Shown: positions 6,393 to 13,228, numbered from the stretch's first letter. The stretch: DNA of 13,228 nt from JBAPRR01 sp049281195 (GCA_049281195.1 JBAPRR010000221.1:1-13228); one strand, 5' to 3'. Notes: generated by a model not told the origin, from the letters alone. Numbers and translations: made by a program.

Positions 6393-7856
6393 TTGAATCT
6401 CACGCGACGCAAGCTTCTGATCCGACTAGGGACTATTGCTATCGCCTCTGTGACCTTGGCGGTTTGTTTGGTCGGACCCGCGTCTGCGACGGCTCGACCG
6501 GTCCCGTTCTCGCATACTGACGCCGGGCCTGATCCGTCTACTTATCTGGCCGGGTACTACATCGCCCCTTCCAATGGACTTGCCAGTGCGAGCGCGACCT
6601 TCACTGTTCCGACGCTCAGCTGTAGCGCTGAGCAAAGCGGCGTGTTCTTCGGAATGAGTAACGACAATCCGGAGACCGGGAATTTCTCCACGTACTCGGG
6701 AGTAGGCGAAGCCTGCGAATCGGGCTCCCCAACCTACCGGTACGACCTTGGTGTGAACGGCCAGACGAATGGTCAATCGGGAGTTGAACCGGGGGACACT
6801 GTCGTCACTTGGATGTTCCAAACCGGAACCACCGAAGAAGCTGAGGTCCACGATCTGACCAACGGCGAGTACTGGTACTCCGATTCCAGCCCGGTTCCGG
6901 ATTCGTCCGTGGCCATCGGCGCGATCGGGATCGCGCCTTGCGGAGACGGGTTTAGTATTCCTGACTTCGGGAAGCTGACGTTTTCCAATGTGCAGGTCGA
7001 TGGTGACTATTTCGCCTTCGAGCCGCGCGGGGCATATGACGAGTGGAGCGGCCAGACCAAGCTCATCACGACACCCTCGTCCCCGCCGGCTCCCGGTGAT
7101 TCGTTCAAGCTGACGTTCAAAGCGACCAGCGGCGCACCTCGGACGCCCGCTGCCCGAAGGTTGAGCAACTCGCAGGACGCCCTCGAAGGCTCCGGGACAA
7201 GCCGCCGTGGCGGCGAAGCCCCGTTCCAACCGGAATCGTCGGCTGTGTTCGCCGGCTACTCCACCTCGCCGAATGCCGGATATGCCAGCACCAGCGCTAC
7301 CTTCACGATCCCGAAGCTGAGCTGCACCTCGGGAACCGAGCCCCTCGACGTAGGCGTATCTGACCAGGACCCGACTGGCACTGCAGCTCGAGCCATGTCG
7401 GCGATCAACCTGGCCTGCAATGGGTCGAATGCCGTTTACAAGTACATGGTCGCAATAGGCGCACAGGTGGTATTCGAGCGTGGGGCCAAGGCGGGCGACA
7501 CGGTGGTTGCATCCATGTTCCAGACGGGGAGTGTGGAGGAGGCTGAGATCCATGACCTGACCAACGGTCAGTACTGGTACGCGGACTCGTCACCGCTTCC
7601 GGATTCGATTGCGTCGATTGGAACGTTCCGAGCCGATGAATGCATAAGGGGGGGTGCGTGCGCCAATCCCGATTTCGGGGTGGTCACATTTTCGGATGTG
7701 TTGGTGAACGGCGACTACCTGAGCTTCGAAGCCCCCGGTCAGTTCGACCAGGAAGGGACGAACACTTTTCACCAGACGGTCTACCTGACCAAGACTTCTT
7801 CCATTGAAGGCCCGGGAGACGCGTTCAGCTTGACCTTCAAGAATGGCGAAGTATGA
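6393..7856 (+). CDS. secreted protein with two tandem G1-peptidase-like domains
   Basis: A 487-aa exported protein. The N-terminus TRRKLL followed by a hydrophobic stretch and ASATA (about residue 34) reads as a twin-arginine signal. The mature part is a duplication: domain 1 (about 51-244) and domain 2 (285-484) joined by a basic linker. Both open with AGY, then SATFT-x-P-x-LSC, and share an MFQTGxxEEAExHDLTNG block and a DSSP-x-PDS segment. Cysteines 77, 108 and 183 have counterparts at 311, 342 and 417, suggesting a conserved disulfide. The beta-strand order resembles eqolisin (G1/A4) glutamic peptidases, but the positions where these carry the WVGIDG, LQAG and EWI-x-E motifs read FFGMSND, TYSGVG and IGIAPC in domain 1. 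The catalytic Gln and Glu therefore appear missing and the fold may serve binding. Start is TTG 6393, with AAAGGG upstream and no in-frame ATG nearby. It follows the sigma operon by 86 nt and might belong to its regulon. Confidence 0.7.
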   Translation: MNLTRRKLLIRLGTIAIASVTLAVCLVGPASATARPVPFSHTDAGPDPSTYLAGYYIAPSNGLASASATFTVPTLSCSAEQSGVFFGMSNDNPETGNFSTYSGVGEACESGSPTYRYDLGVNGQTNGQSGVEPGDTVVTWMFQTGTTEEAEVHDLTNGEYWYSDSSPVPDSSVAIGAIGIAPCGDGFSIPDFGKLTFSNVQVDGDYFAFEPRGAYDEWSGQTKLITTPSSPPAPGDSFKLTFKATSGAPRTPAARRLSNSQDALEGSGTSRRGGEAPFQPESSAVFAGYSTSPNAGYASTSATFTIPKLSCTSGTEPLDVGVSDQDPTGTAARAMSAINLACNGSNAVYKYMVAIGAQVVFERGAKAGDTVVASMFQTGSVEEAEIHDLTNGQYWYADSSPLPDSIASIGTFRADECIRGGACANPDFGVVTFSDVLVNGDYLSFEAPGQFDQEGTNTFHQTVYLTKTSSIEGPGDAFSLTFKNGEV

Positions 7857-7888
7857 GATGCCGCCATTAGGTGAAGGTCAGGCGAACG

Positions 7889-8572
7889 TCAGGTGCCGGA
7901 CAGAATCAATGTGATGTCGTCCATGAACGCGTCGTTGTAGGTCTGACCGCTCTCACGTCCGAAGCTGAGCTGAACGTAGGCGCTGCGGGCGTTCTTCGGC
8001 ACGGCTCCGACATCAGTTCTCTTCAACAGCTCGGTGACCCCACCTCGATCAGATTCGGTTACCGGACCGAGCGTCAACGAATTCCCGGTGAGGGACCCGT
8101 TCTTGTTCTTGAAGTCCAGCTCGACGAAAGCCTCGTCCGTCCTGGTTCCCGAACCGCCCAGCCACCCGATGATCTTCGCCATCACGTGACCGCCCTTAAT
8201 GGAAGTCACGTACGGCGCCAGGTTCACCGTCTGCGTTGCGACGATCGAGTCATTCGGGTCGTTGGGACCGCCGGCGAAGAAGTTGACCCCACGCTTGGGA
8301 GGTCCGGGCGACGTTGCAGTGGGGAAGCCTTCACCGGTCGCTCCGTACTTCACAGCTGTGAACGAAGCTCCGGTCGAGTCTGTCCAATCTGGAACCGGGA
8401 CAACCCCGCCGGTAGAACTACCGCTTCTGGCCTCGGCACCACCATTGAGGATCAGATTCGGTGTAGCCGGAGTAGCCGGTCGTGCTGCCGCGCTCGCCGG
8501 AATGCTGCTCGGGATAACCACTCCCAAGATCCCAACGACCGCAATTGCAAAGACAATCGCTTGACGCCTCAT
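7889..8572 (-). CDS. secreted beta-rich protein of unknown function
   Basis: A 227-aa exported protein. ATG 8572 follows an excellent ribosome binding site, GGGAGGGG. A signal peptide (about 1-30, basic MRRQ, hydrophobic core, ASAAA) is followed by an Ala/Pro/Thr spacer and NLILNGGAE, the typical opening of extracellular jelly-roll or carbohydrate-binding-like modules. The body has alternating strands, a GPNDPNDSI loop, and a YNDAFMDDITLIL ending that is also typical of these modules, where acidic residues may bind calcium. No enzyme motif is visible. It converges with the tandem-domain protein gene; the two stops are 32 nt apart with no clear terminator hairpin. A surface-binding or envelope role is inferred from fold type only. 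Confidence 0.7.
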   Translation of the reverse strand: MRRQAIVFAIAVVGILGVVIPSSIPASAAARPATPATPNLILNGGAEARSGSSTGGVVPVPDWTDSTGASFTAVKYGATGEGFPTATSPGPPKRGVNFFAGGPNDPNDSIVATQTVNLAPYVTSIKGGHVMAKIIGWLGGSGTRTDEAFVELDFKNKNGSLTGNSLTLGPVTESDRGGVTELLKRTDVGAVPKNARSAYVQLSFGRESGQTYNDAFMDDITLILSGT

Positions 8573-8760
8573 CGCCCCTCCCAGGTTTGATCTATGCGGC
8601 AGGATATCGGTGGCGCAGATTGATTGCTACAGAAAGTGCATTGAAATCCACGGCAGTGTGTGGACTCCCACGCACTCACTGAATTTGCTGCAATTGCTCA
8701 GGGAACCTTCAGAATGTGCTTTTTGACTTGGCTAAATATTTGCTATTCCACATGCCCGAT

Positions 8761-9339
8761 TTACTCGCGTGACCGCTCCCTTCCGCGACCCATCGCCCGC
8801 GAGATGTCGCGAGCCGCATCGCGATCCGCGTCACGGGTGGCGATGGCGTGGCGTTTGTCGTAGAGGCGCCGGCCCCGCCCCAGGGCCAGCTGAACCTTCG
8901 CTCGCCCGTCTTTGAAGTAGATGGACAGGGGCACGAGCGTGAGCGCTTGCTGCTGCGTCTCTGCGGTCAACTCGTCGATCTGGCTGCGATGTACGAGAAG
9001 TTTCCTTTTGCGGTCCGGGTCGTGAGCGCCGAATCCGACCGCCTGGTCGTAAGGGGGGATGTGAACGCCGAACAGCCACAGCTCTCCTCTTTCGACTTTG
9101 GCGTAGGTCTCCTGCAGGGACACCCGTCCGGAGCGCAGCGACTTCACCTCGGAGCCCTGAAGCACGATCCCGCACTCGAGCACCTCGAGGATGTCGTAGT
9201 CGTGGCGGGCTCTGCGATTGCGCGCCACTGTCCGGACGCCGTCCGGTTCGTCTTTGGGGCGTCCGCCGCCCCTTCTCCCGGGTCCCTTTGCCACCGCAGC
9301 GAAGGTAGCCGCACATTGGCCACGAAAGTGCAGGTCCAC
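8761..9339 (-). CDS. smpB: SsrA-binding protein SmpB
   Basis: SmpB binds the tRNA-like part of tmRNA and brings it to stalled ribosomes. The family core is complete: RRARHDYDILE, GIVLQGSEVKSLRSGRVSLQETYAKVERGELWL, HIPPYDQA, DRKRKLLVHRSQID, the strand LVPLSIYFKDGRAKVQLALGRGRRLYDKR, and an Arg-rich C-terminal tail that enters the mRNA channel. The usual length is about 155-160 aa; this frame gives 192 from GTG 9339 because of a Gly/Arg-rich N-terminal extension. That GTG has GGAGG 4 nt upstream. A second GTG at 9294, starting VAKGPGRR, gives 177 aa and looks more like family starts but has no Shine-Dalgarno. It is divergent from mec, with 34 nt between the starts, and shares a strand with ssrA some 4.7 kb downstream. 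Confidence 0.93.
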   Translation of the reverse strand: MDLHFRGQCAATFAAVAKGPGRRGGGRPKDEPDGVRTVARNRRARHDYDILEVLECGIVLQGSEVKSLRSGRVSLQETYAKVERGELWLFGVHIPPYDQAVGFGAHDPDRKRKLLVHRSQIDELTAETQQQALTLVPLSIYFKDGRAKVQLALGRGRRLYDKRHAIATRDADRDAARDISRAMGRGRERSRE

Positions 9340-9357
9340 TGAGCCTCCGGTGCGCCC

Positions 9358-9369
9358 TAGTAATAATTC
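9358..9369. promoter_or_regulatory. AT-rich divergent promoter candidate between smpB and mec
   Basis: The 34-bp gap between the divergent starts holds one AT-rich patch, TAGTAATAATTC, in otherwise GC-rich DNA. It could act as a -10 region in either direction. For mec it ends 5 nt before GTG 9374 and no Shine-Dalgarno lies between, consistent with a leaderless transcript, which is common in actinobacteria. It is not a perfect TAnnnT box. Confidence 0.35.
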
Positions 9370-9373
9370 AGCC

Positions 9374-9781
9374 GTGTTGAGGCTTCCACCGAAGGTCCAT
9401 CTGCAGATCGTGAGCCATTGTCTCGGTGGCCTGCCCGACGAGGCCTGCGGTCTTCTGGGGGGCCATCTCGACTCAGGAGTGGTCGAAAAGTGCTATCCCA
9501 CCCGCAATGAGGCTGCCTCGGCCCGCATTTACACAGTCGATCCGCGGGACTTTCTCCATGCCGACCTCGACGCCGAGAAGAGTGGCATCGAGATCATCGG
9601 TGTCTTCCATTCCCACACCCATTCCGACGCCTACCCGTCACCGACGGACGTGGCGCAGGCACCGGACCCGGCCTGGCATTACGTGCTCGTGTCCCTCCGT
9701 GACTCGCACCCCGTCCTGCGCTCGTACCGCATCGTCTCGGGGAACATCGAGGAGGAGTCCGTGGTGGTGGCGGGTCGGTAG
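9374..9781 (+). CDS. mec: JAMM/MPN metalloprotease Mec (CysO-cysteine peptidase)
   Basis: A 135-aa zinc protease of the JAB/MPN family. In the mycobacterial pathway Mec cuts the cysteine off the C-terminus of the CysO-cysteine adduct, releasing free cysteine and recycling CysO. The full JAMM signature is visible: Glu23 in DEACGLLGG, then His79-Ser-His81, seven residues, Ser89-Pro-Thr-Asp92. Length compares with about 146 aa for the M. tuberculosis enzyme. I place the start at GTG 9374 because the conserved fold begins directly after; the open frame extends back to 9218, but that part is antisense to smpB and lacks family resemblance. An adjoining TTG at 9377 is possible. cysO follows after 114 nt and then cysM, the same order as in mycobacteria, which fixes the assignment. 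Confidence 0.9.
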   Translation: MLRLPPKVHLQIVSHCLGGLPDEACGLLGGHLDSGVVEKCYPTRNEAASARIYTVDPRDFLHADLDAEKSGIEIIGVFHSHTHSDAYPSPTDVAQAPDPAWHYVLVSLRDSHPVLRSYRIVSGNIEEESVVVAGR

Positions 9782-9895
9782 AATATTGACCGAAACGCTC
9801 AACATTCGACCCTGATCCTGTTCCAGGGGCGGCTGTCCGGGGCGCAAGGTATTCGCGGCGCGCGGTGCGCCCGATTTCGTACTGGAGGACCTGTT

Positions 9896-10171
9896 GTGCC
9901 CGTCGAGATCCGGCTCCCAACTGTGCTTCGTCCTCAAGCCGGCGGTCGATCCACCGTCGAGATCGAAGGATCCACGATCGGCGAGGTCCTCAACAAGCTG
10001 GTCGAGGAGAACCCCGGGATGAAGGGCCAGGTCCTCACCGACGACGGCACGCTGCACCGCTTCGTGAACGTCTACCTGAACGACGACGACGTCCGCTACC
10101 TGAATCAGCTCGACACCAAAGTGTCGTCGGGCGACAGGATCTCGATCCTCCCCGCCGTCGCCGGCGGCTGA
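9896..10171 (+). CDS. cysO: sulfur carrier protein CysO (MoaD/ThiS family)
   Basis: A 91-aa ubiquitin-like sulfur carrier. Its C-terminal glycine is converted to a thiocarboxylate, which CysM uses as the sulfur donor to make CysO-cysteine. The protein ends exactly in ILPAVAGG, with the mandatory Gly-Gly at the terminus. Other family marks are the opening strand VEIRLPTVLRP, TIGEVLNKL, and LHRFVNVYLNDDDVR near the middle, very close to the mycobacterial sequence as I recall it. The start GTG 9896 has GGAGGA about 7 nt upstream. cysM follows after 17 nt, so the two are co-transcribed. An activating enzyme of the MoeB/MoeZ type is needed but is not in the window. Confidence 0.93.
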   Translation: MPVEIRLPTVLRPQAGGRSTVEIEGSTIGEVLNKLVEENPGMKGQVLTDDGTLHRFVNVYLNDDDVRYLNQLDTKVSSGDRISILPAVAGG

Positions 10172-10188
10172 AACACAGGGGCAGGCGG

Positions 10189-11136
10189 ATGACCATCTAT
10201 CCGAGCATCCTCGACCTGATCGGCAACACCCCGTTGGTCGATGTGAGCTCTCTCAGCCCCAATCCCGAGGCCCGCATCCTGGTGAAGCTGGAGGGCCAGA
10301 ACCCGGGTGGATCGGTGAAGGACCGCATCGCGCTGTGCATGATCGAGGACGCCGAGAAGCAGGGCCTGTTGAATCCCGGCGACACGCTGATCGAGCCATC
10401 CTCGGGCAACACCGGGATCGGTCTCGCGCTGGTGTCGCGGGTGAAGGGCTACAAGCTCAAGGTGGTCCTGCCCGACAACGTGTCCGCGGAGCGCCGCCAG
10501 CTGCTCACGATCTTCGGTGCCGAGATCATCGATTCTCCGGGCTCCGAAGGATCGAACGGGGCGGTGCGCCTGGCCAACAGGATCCACGGCGAGCATCCTG
10601 AATGGGTCTTCCTGTACCAGTACGCCAACCGGGCCAACCCGAAGGCCCACTACGAAGGTACGGGCCCTGAAATCTGGCGTGACTGTCCTGAGATCACGCA
10701 TCTGGTGGCCGGACTCGGTACCTCTGGAACCCTGCTCGGGGCGGGCCGCTTTCTGAAGGAGCGCAACCCGGACGTTCAGGTGTGGGCCATAGAGCCTCCC
10801 GCCGGCGAGATGGTCGACGGTCTCCGCAACCTCGACGACGGCTACATCCCTCCGATCTTCAACGACCTGGGCGGCCCTGAGCTGTTGGACCGCAAGACGG
10901 TGATCAACGCTCGCCAGTCGATCGAATGGTCGCGTCGTCTGGTCGAGGTGGGGGTCTTCGCCGGAGTGTCCACCGGGGCGGCCATGGCCGGCGCGGTGCG
11001 TTGCGCCCAGTCGATCGAGTCGGGAGTGATCGTGGTCGTCTCTGCCGACGGCGGCTGGAAGTACCTGTCCACCGGGGTGTGGACCGGCGATCTCGACGAG
11101 GCGGTCGAGAGGACCGAAGGCACCACGTACTTCTGA
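10189..11136 (+). CDS. cysM: CysO-dependent O-phosphoserine sulfhydrylase CysM
   Basis: A 315-aa PLP enzyme of the cysteine synthase fold. It condenses O-phospho-L-serine with the CysO thiocarboxylate to give CysO-cysteine. The PLP lysine is Lys44 in GGSVKDR, the substrate loop SSGNTG lies at residues 71-76, and the phosphate-binding GLGTSGTL segment is present. Arg213 in DGLRNLDDGY aligns with the arginine (Arg220 in M. tuberculosis CysM) that selects phosphoserine over acetylserine, and the C-terminal GWKYLSTG tail matches that enzyme too. This separates it from CysK-type enzymes. I start at ATG 10189, after a GGGGCAGGCGG run; upstream frame to 9865 is a shadow of cysO. The length is close to the mycobacterial 323 aa. 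It is the last gene of the mec-cysO-cysM block; the next gene starts 64 nt on. Confidence 0.93.
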   Translation: MTIYPSILDLIGNTPLVDVSSLSPNPEARILVKLEGQNPGGSVKDRIALCMIEDAEKQGLLNPGDTLIEPSSGNTGIGLALVSRVKGYKLKVVLPDNVSAERRQLLTIFGAEIIDSPGSEGSNGAVRLANRIHGEHPEWVFLYQYANRANPKAHYEGTGPEIWRDCPEITHLVAGLGTSGTLLGAGRFLKERNPDVQVWAIEPPAGEMVDGLRNLDDGYIPPIFNDLGGPELLDRKTVINARQSIEWSRRLVEVGVFAGVSTGAAMAGAVRCAQSIESGVIVVVSADGGWKYLSTGVWTGDLDEAVERTEGTTYF

Positions 11137-11162
11137 GAAGCGCTGTCCGGGGACCCGGCCGG

Positions 11163-11168
11163 TACACT
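11163..11168 (+). promoter_or_regulatory. candidate -10 box of murL
   Basis: TACACT, preceded by GG, matches TAnnnT and lies 32 nt before the murL ATG in the 64-nt gap after cysM. An 11-mer, GCTGTCCGGGG, lies at 11142-11152 and recurs before cysO. This would allow murL-murD2 transcription independent of cysM; read-through from cysM is equally possible because no terminator hairpin is visible. Confidence 0.35.
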
Positions 11169-11200
11169 TTCAAGGCCCGCCAACCCCCTGACGAGGATCG

Positions 11201-12562
11201 ATGCATTTCAGGCGCGAGGAGATCGACAGCTTCCACGCCACCGGTTACGAGTTCGACCAGGCCTCGGGAAAGATCCAGCTCAGGTACGAATTGTCGGGAC
11301 CCGGCGGGGTCTCGTACACCTTCTGCGAGTGCATCGAGCTTGGCTGCCCCATCGACCTCGATCCTTCCCGTGACCAGGCGTTCGACCGCGTGGTCCGGCT
11401 ACTGCACATGGCCGCGGGCACCAGCTACTACAAGGCCGCCGCGCCCGGCATCGTCCACATCGATTCAGGACCGCTCAGCCCTGCGGAACTGGCCTTCGTC
11501 ACGGATCTGTACGACAAAGGACTGCGCGAGTTCGCCTACACGAACGGGATTCCGATTCCCTTGGCCGTCGAGGTCCGCGCGGACATCGAGGCACTTCGTC
11601 CTGTGACCGACGGTGCGCCTGTCTCCGGGATCGGAATCCCGATCGGTGGAGGGAAAGACTCGATCGTGGTCGTAGAAGCGCTCCGTGATCTGAATCCGGT
11701 GCTCGTCTGTGTCAACCCGTCGCCGGCCGCGCTCCGTACCGCACACACGTCAGGCCTGGCGCTCGCATCGGTCAAGCGCACCATCGACACCAAGCTTCTC
11801 GAGCTCAACGACGCCGGAGCTCTGAACGGGCACGTCCCTATCACCGCCATCATCTCTCTCATTTGCGTCCTGGCCGGTTACGCCTTCGATTACTCGACGA
11901 CGGTCATGGCACTCGAAGGCTCCGCCGACGAGCCGACGCGCGTCATTGACGGGGTCGAGGTCAATCATCAGTGGAGCAAGTCCGGCGAGTGCGAGGTCGA
12001 GTTGCGCGATGCCTTGGCCGGAATCACTGCGGGCATCGCCTACGGGTCCACCCTGCGGGATCTGTCGGAGCTCGAGATCGCCGGAGCCTTCGCTCAACTT
12101 CCCCGGTACTTTCACGAATTCCGGAGCTGCAACAAGAACTTCTCCCTTACCGGCCCGGTCGACGGATGGTGCAACGACTGCCCGAAGTGCCGATTCGTCT
12201 TTTTGATGCTTGCCACGCAGCTCGGACCGGCCGATCTCGAATCGATCTTCGGCGCGGATCTGTTGTCTCGGGCCGATCAGGCGCCCGGCTTCATCGACCT
12301 GCTCGAAATAGGACGCAAGCCCTTCGAATGCGTGGGCACGCGCGAAGAGTCGACCGACGCTTTCATCGAGCTGTCGAGGTCGCCGGAGTGGGCCGGCTCC
12401 GTGGTGGTGCAGAGGGTCAAGCCGTATGTGGAGGGCGCCATCAAAAGCCAAACCGTCAGGCTTTCGCCGGCGCAGGTGTTCGAGTCCGTGCGCGCCACGG
12501 TGCGTTCTCTTACCGCTGGTTCCGCGTCGATTCTCGATCCCGGCGGGCTCCGGTCGGCTTAG
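11201..12562 (+). CDS. murL: UDP-MurNAc-L-Ala-L-Glu epimerase MurL
   Basis: A 453-aa cytoplasmic protein resembling MurL, which, in the pathway described for Xanthomonas oryzae, inverts the terminal L-Glu of UDP-MurNAc-L-Ala-L-Glu to D-Glu using ATP. This replaces glutamate racemase in peptidoglycan synthesis. Seen: an ATP-binding PP-loop, GIPIGGGKDS, with Gly149 to Ser154; a central region with VNPSP and a run of hydrophobic helices; FRSCNKNFSLTGPVDGW followed by a cysteine triad, Cys324, Cys327 and Cys330 (WCNDCPKC), perhaps metal-binding; and a C-terminal helical part. Length is normal for the family. ATG 11201 has GAGG 4 nt upstream. The next gene, a MurD-type ligase, starts 2 nt after the stop, the layout expected of a murL-murD2 pair. 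Assignment rests on recalled family features plus this context; biochemical identity is inferred. Confidence 0.88.
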   Translation: MHFRREEIDSFHATGYEFDQASGKIQLRYELSGPGGVSYTFCECIELGCPIDLDPSRDQAFDRVVRLLHMAAGTSYYKAAAPGIVHIDSGPLSPAELAFVTDLYDKGLREFAYTNGIPIPLAVEVRADIEALRPVTDGAPVSGIGIPIGGGKDSIVVVEALRDLNPVLVCVNPSPAALRTAHTSGLALASVKRTIDTKLLELNDAGALNGHVPITAIISLICVLAGYAFDYSTTVMALEGSADEPTRVIDGVEVNHQWSKSGECEVELRDALAGITAGIAYGSTLRDLSELEIAGAFAQLPRYFHEFRSCNKNFSLTGPVDGWCNDCPKCRFVFLMLATQLGPADLESIFGADLLSRADQAPGFIDLLEIGRKPFECVGTREESTDAFIELSRSPEWAGSVVVQRVKPYVEGAIKSQTVRLSPAQVFESVRATVRSLTAGSASILDPGGLRSA

Positions 12563-12564
12563 CG

Positions 12565-13228
12565 GTGCGCAAGCTCGGTATCGAATCTTTGGAGGGCCGC
12601 CGCACCGGGATTTGGGGAACAGGCCGCGAGGGGAGAGCGATCGCGTCGATCGCTTTGGACCGGGGCGCGGATGTCGTCGTCTTTCAAGACGCCTCCGACG
12701 ATGGGAGCAGCCCTTCTGAGATCGAGCTCCAGACAGGCCGCGGCCCCCGCACTCTCCGGGTCCTGCCACCCTCATCTGTGGCGGGAGAGTCCCTCGACAT
12801 ACTCATCCGCTCTCCGGGGGTGTCGCGCTACCGGCCCGAGCTCGAGAGCCTTCGTGACGCCGGAGTGCCTGTGACTACGGCTACGGCCTTGTGGTTCGAC
12901 GACTTCGCCGGAAAGCGGGTCATCGCTGTGACCGGCTCGAAGGGAAAGACGATGACGGCAACGCTGGCCACGCTGGCGCTCGTTGCATCGGGGATGAAGG
13001 TCGGCCTCGGTGGGAACATCGGAACCCCCGTAACCGACTTTTACGACGCCTCTGAGTTCGACGCGTACGTCATAGAGGTTTCGAGCTTTCAGGCCGCCGA
13101 GGTCGCCACATCGCCCGGCGTCGGGATCCTCACCCTGCTGGCTCCCGATCATCTCGATTGGCACCTGACCTACGAGCGGTATGTCGCTGACAAGCTCAAC
13201 CTGTTCACCCACACCGATCGTCTGGAGC
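12565..13228 (+). CDS. murD2: Mur ligase, probable UDP-MurNAc-L-alanine--L-glutamate ligase MurD2 (partial)
   Basis: The frame is open from GTG 12565 to the window edge (221 codons seen; a full MurD is about 440-470 aa). A Rossmann-like N-terminal domain (GIWGTGREGRAI, residues 14-25) precedes the ATP loop TGSKGKT with Gly124-Ser-Lys-Gly-Lys128-Thr129, then GGNIGTP, EVSSFQ and LLAPDHLDWH, all marks of MurD-type ligases that join an amino acid to UDP-MurNAc-L-Ala with ATP. Ordinary MurD uses D-Glu. Because the gene abuts murL (start 2 nt past its stop), the L-Glu-specific MurD2 is more likely, but specificity cannot be read from this half; the C-terminal glutamate-binding domain is outside. 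GTG is the first start after the murL stop and no Shine-Dalgarno is separate from murL, implying translational coupling. Confidence 0.85.
   Translation, partial: MRKLGIESLEGRRTGIWGTGREGRAIASIALDRGADVVVFQDASDDGSSPSEIELQTGRGPRTLRVLPPSSVAGESLDILIRSPGVSRYRPELESLRDAGVPVTTATALWFDDFAGKRVIAVTGSKGKTMTATLATLALVASGMKVGLGGNIGTPVTDFYDASEFDAYVIEVSSFQAAEVATSPGVGILTLLAPDHLDWHLTYERYVADKLNLFTHTDRLE

Noticed and set aside
6426..7553. Minus-strand open frame of 375 codons
   Set aside because: Arg/Gly-rich shadow of the tandem-domain secreted protein, without coherent domains.
7871..8590. Plus-strand open frame of 239 codons
   Set aside because: Antisense to the secreted protein at 7889-8572, which has a signal peptide and a strong ribosome binding site.
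11750..12775. Minus-strand open frame of 341 codons
   Set aside because: Covers murL and the start of murD2 in antisense; composition is that of GC-rich shadow translation.
1..13228. CRISPR array, insertion sequence or rRNA
   Set aside because: No regularly spaced repeats, transposase motifs or rRNA segments were seen.

Overview
The window looks like chromosomal DNA of a high-GC actinobacterium. I cannot name the genus; an Acidimicrobiia-like lineage is a guess. The clearest support is the block mec-cysO-cysM at 9374-11136, the CysO sulfur-carrier route to cysteine known from mycobacteria, together with GC-rich codon use, frequent GTG/TTG starts and Pro/Thr-rich secreted proteins.

Left part (1-3690): mostly decayed or non-coding. 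A possible gene end (1-96) is followed by a 13-bp hairpin. After it come a minus-strand lipoprotein/beta-propeller pseudogene (575-1264), an HNH endonuclease pseudogene with two frameshifts (1613-2229, minus), an intact-looking GNAT acetyltransferase (2352-2936, plus) and the C-terminal end of a PD-(D/E)XK-type nuclease (3031-3291, minus). Stretches 157-574, 1265-1612 and 3292-3689 hold no gene I can support, only hairpins and inverted repeats. This zone lies directly past the 3' end of ssrA, a classic island insertion point, and reads like an old, eroding accessory region.

Middle (3690-9339): the trans-translation genes ssrA (3690-4037) and smpB (8761-9339) share the minus strand but are about 4.7 kb apart. 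Between them are an ECF sigma factor (4200-4697), an overlapping 538-aa single-pass membrane protein that is probably its anti-sigma or sensor partner (4690-6306), a Tat-type secreted protein with two tandem G1-peptidase-like domains that seem to lack the catalytic pair (6393-7856), and a small secreted beta-rich protein on the other strand (7889-8572). Together they suggest an envelope-facing module, though no regulatory link to the last two can be shown from sequence.

Right part (9374-13228): core metabolism on the plus strand. Mec (JAMM protease), CysO (sulfur carrier ending in GG) and CysM (O-phosphoserine sulfhydrylase) make cysteine from protein-bound thiocarboxylate. They are followed by murL and the start of a Mur ligase, 2 nt apart, best read as murL-murD2: the ligase adds L-Glu to UDP-MurNAc-L-Ala and MurL epimerises that residue to D-Glu. 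In Mycobacterium tuberculosis the gene for the usual D-Glu source, murI, lies close to the same mec-cysO-cysM block, so this locus may show one D-glutamate solution replacing another. The ligase runs off the window end.
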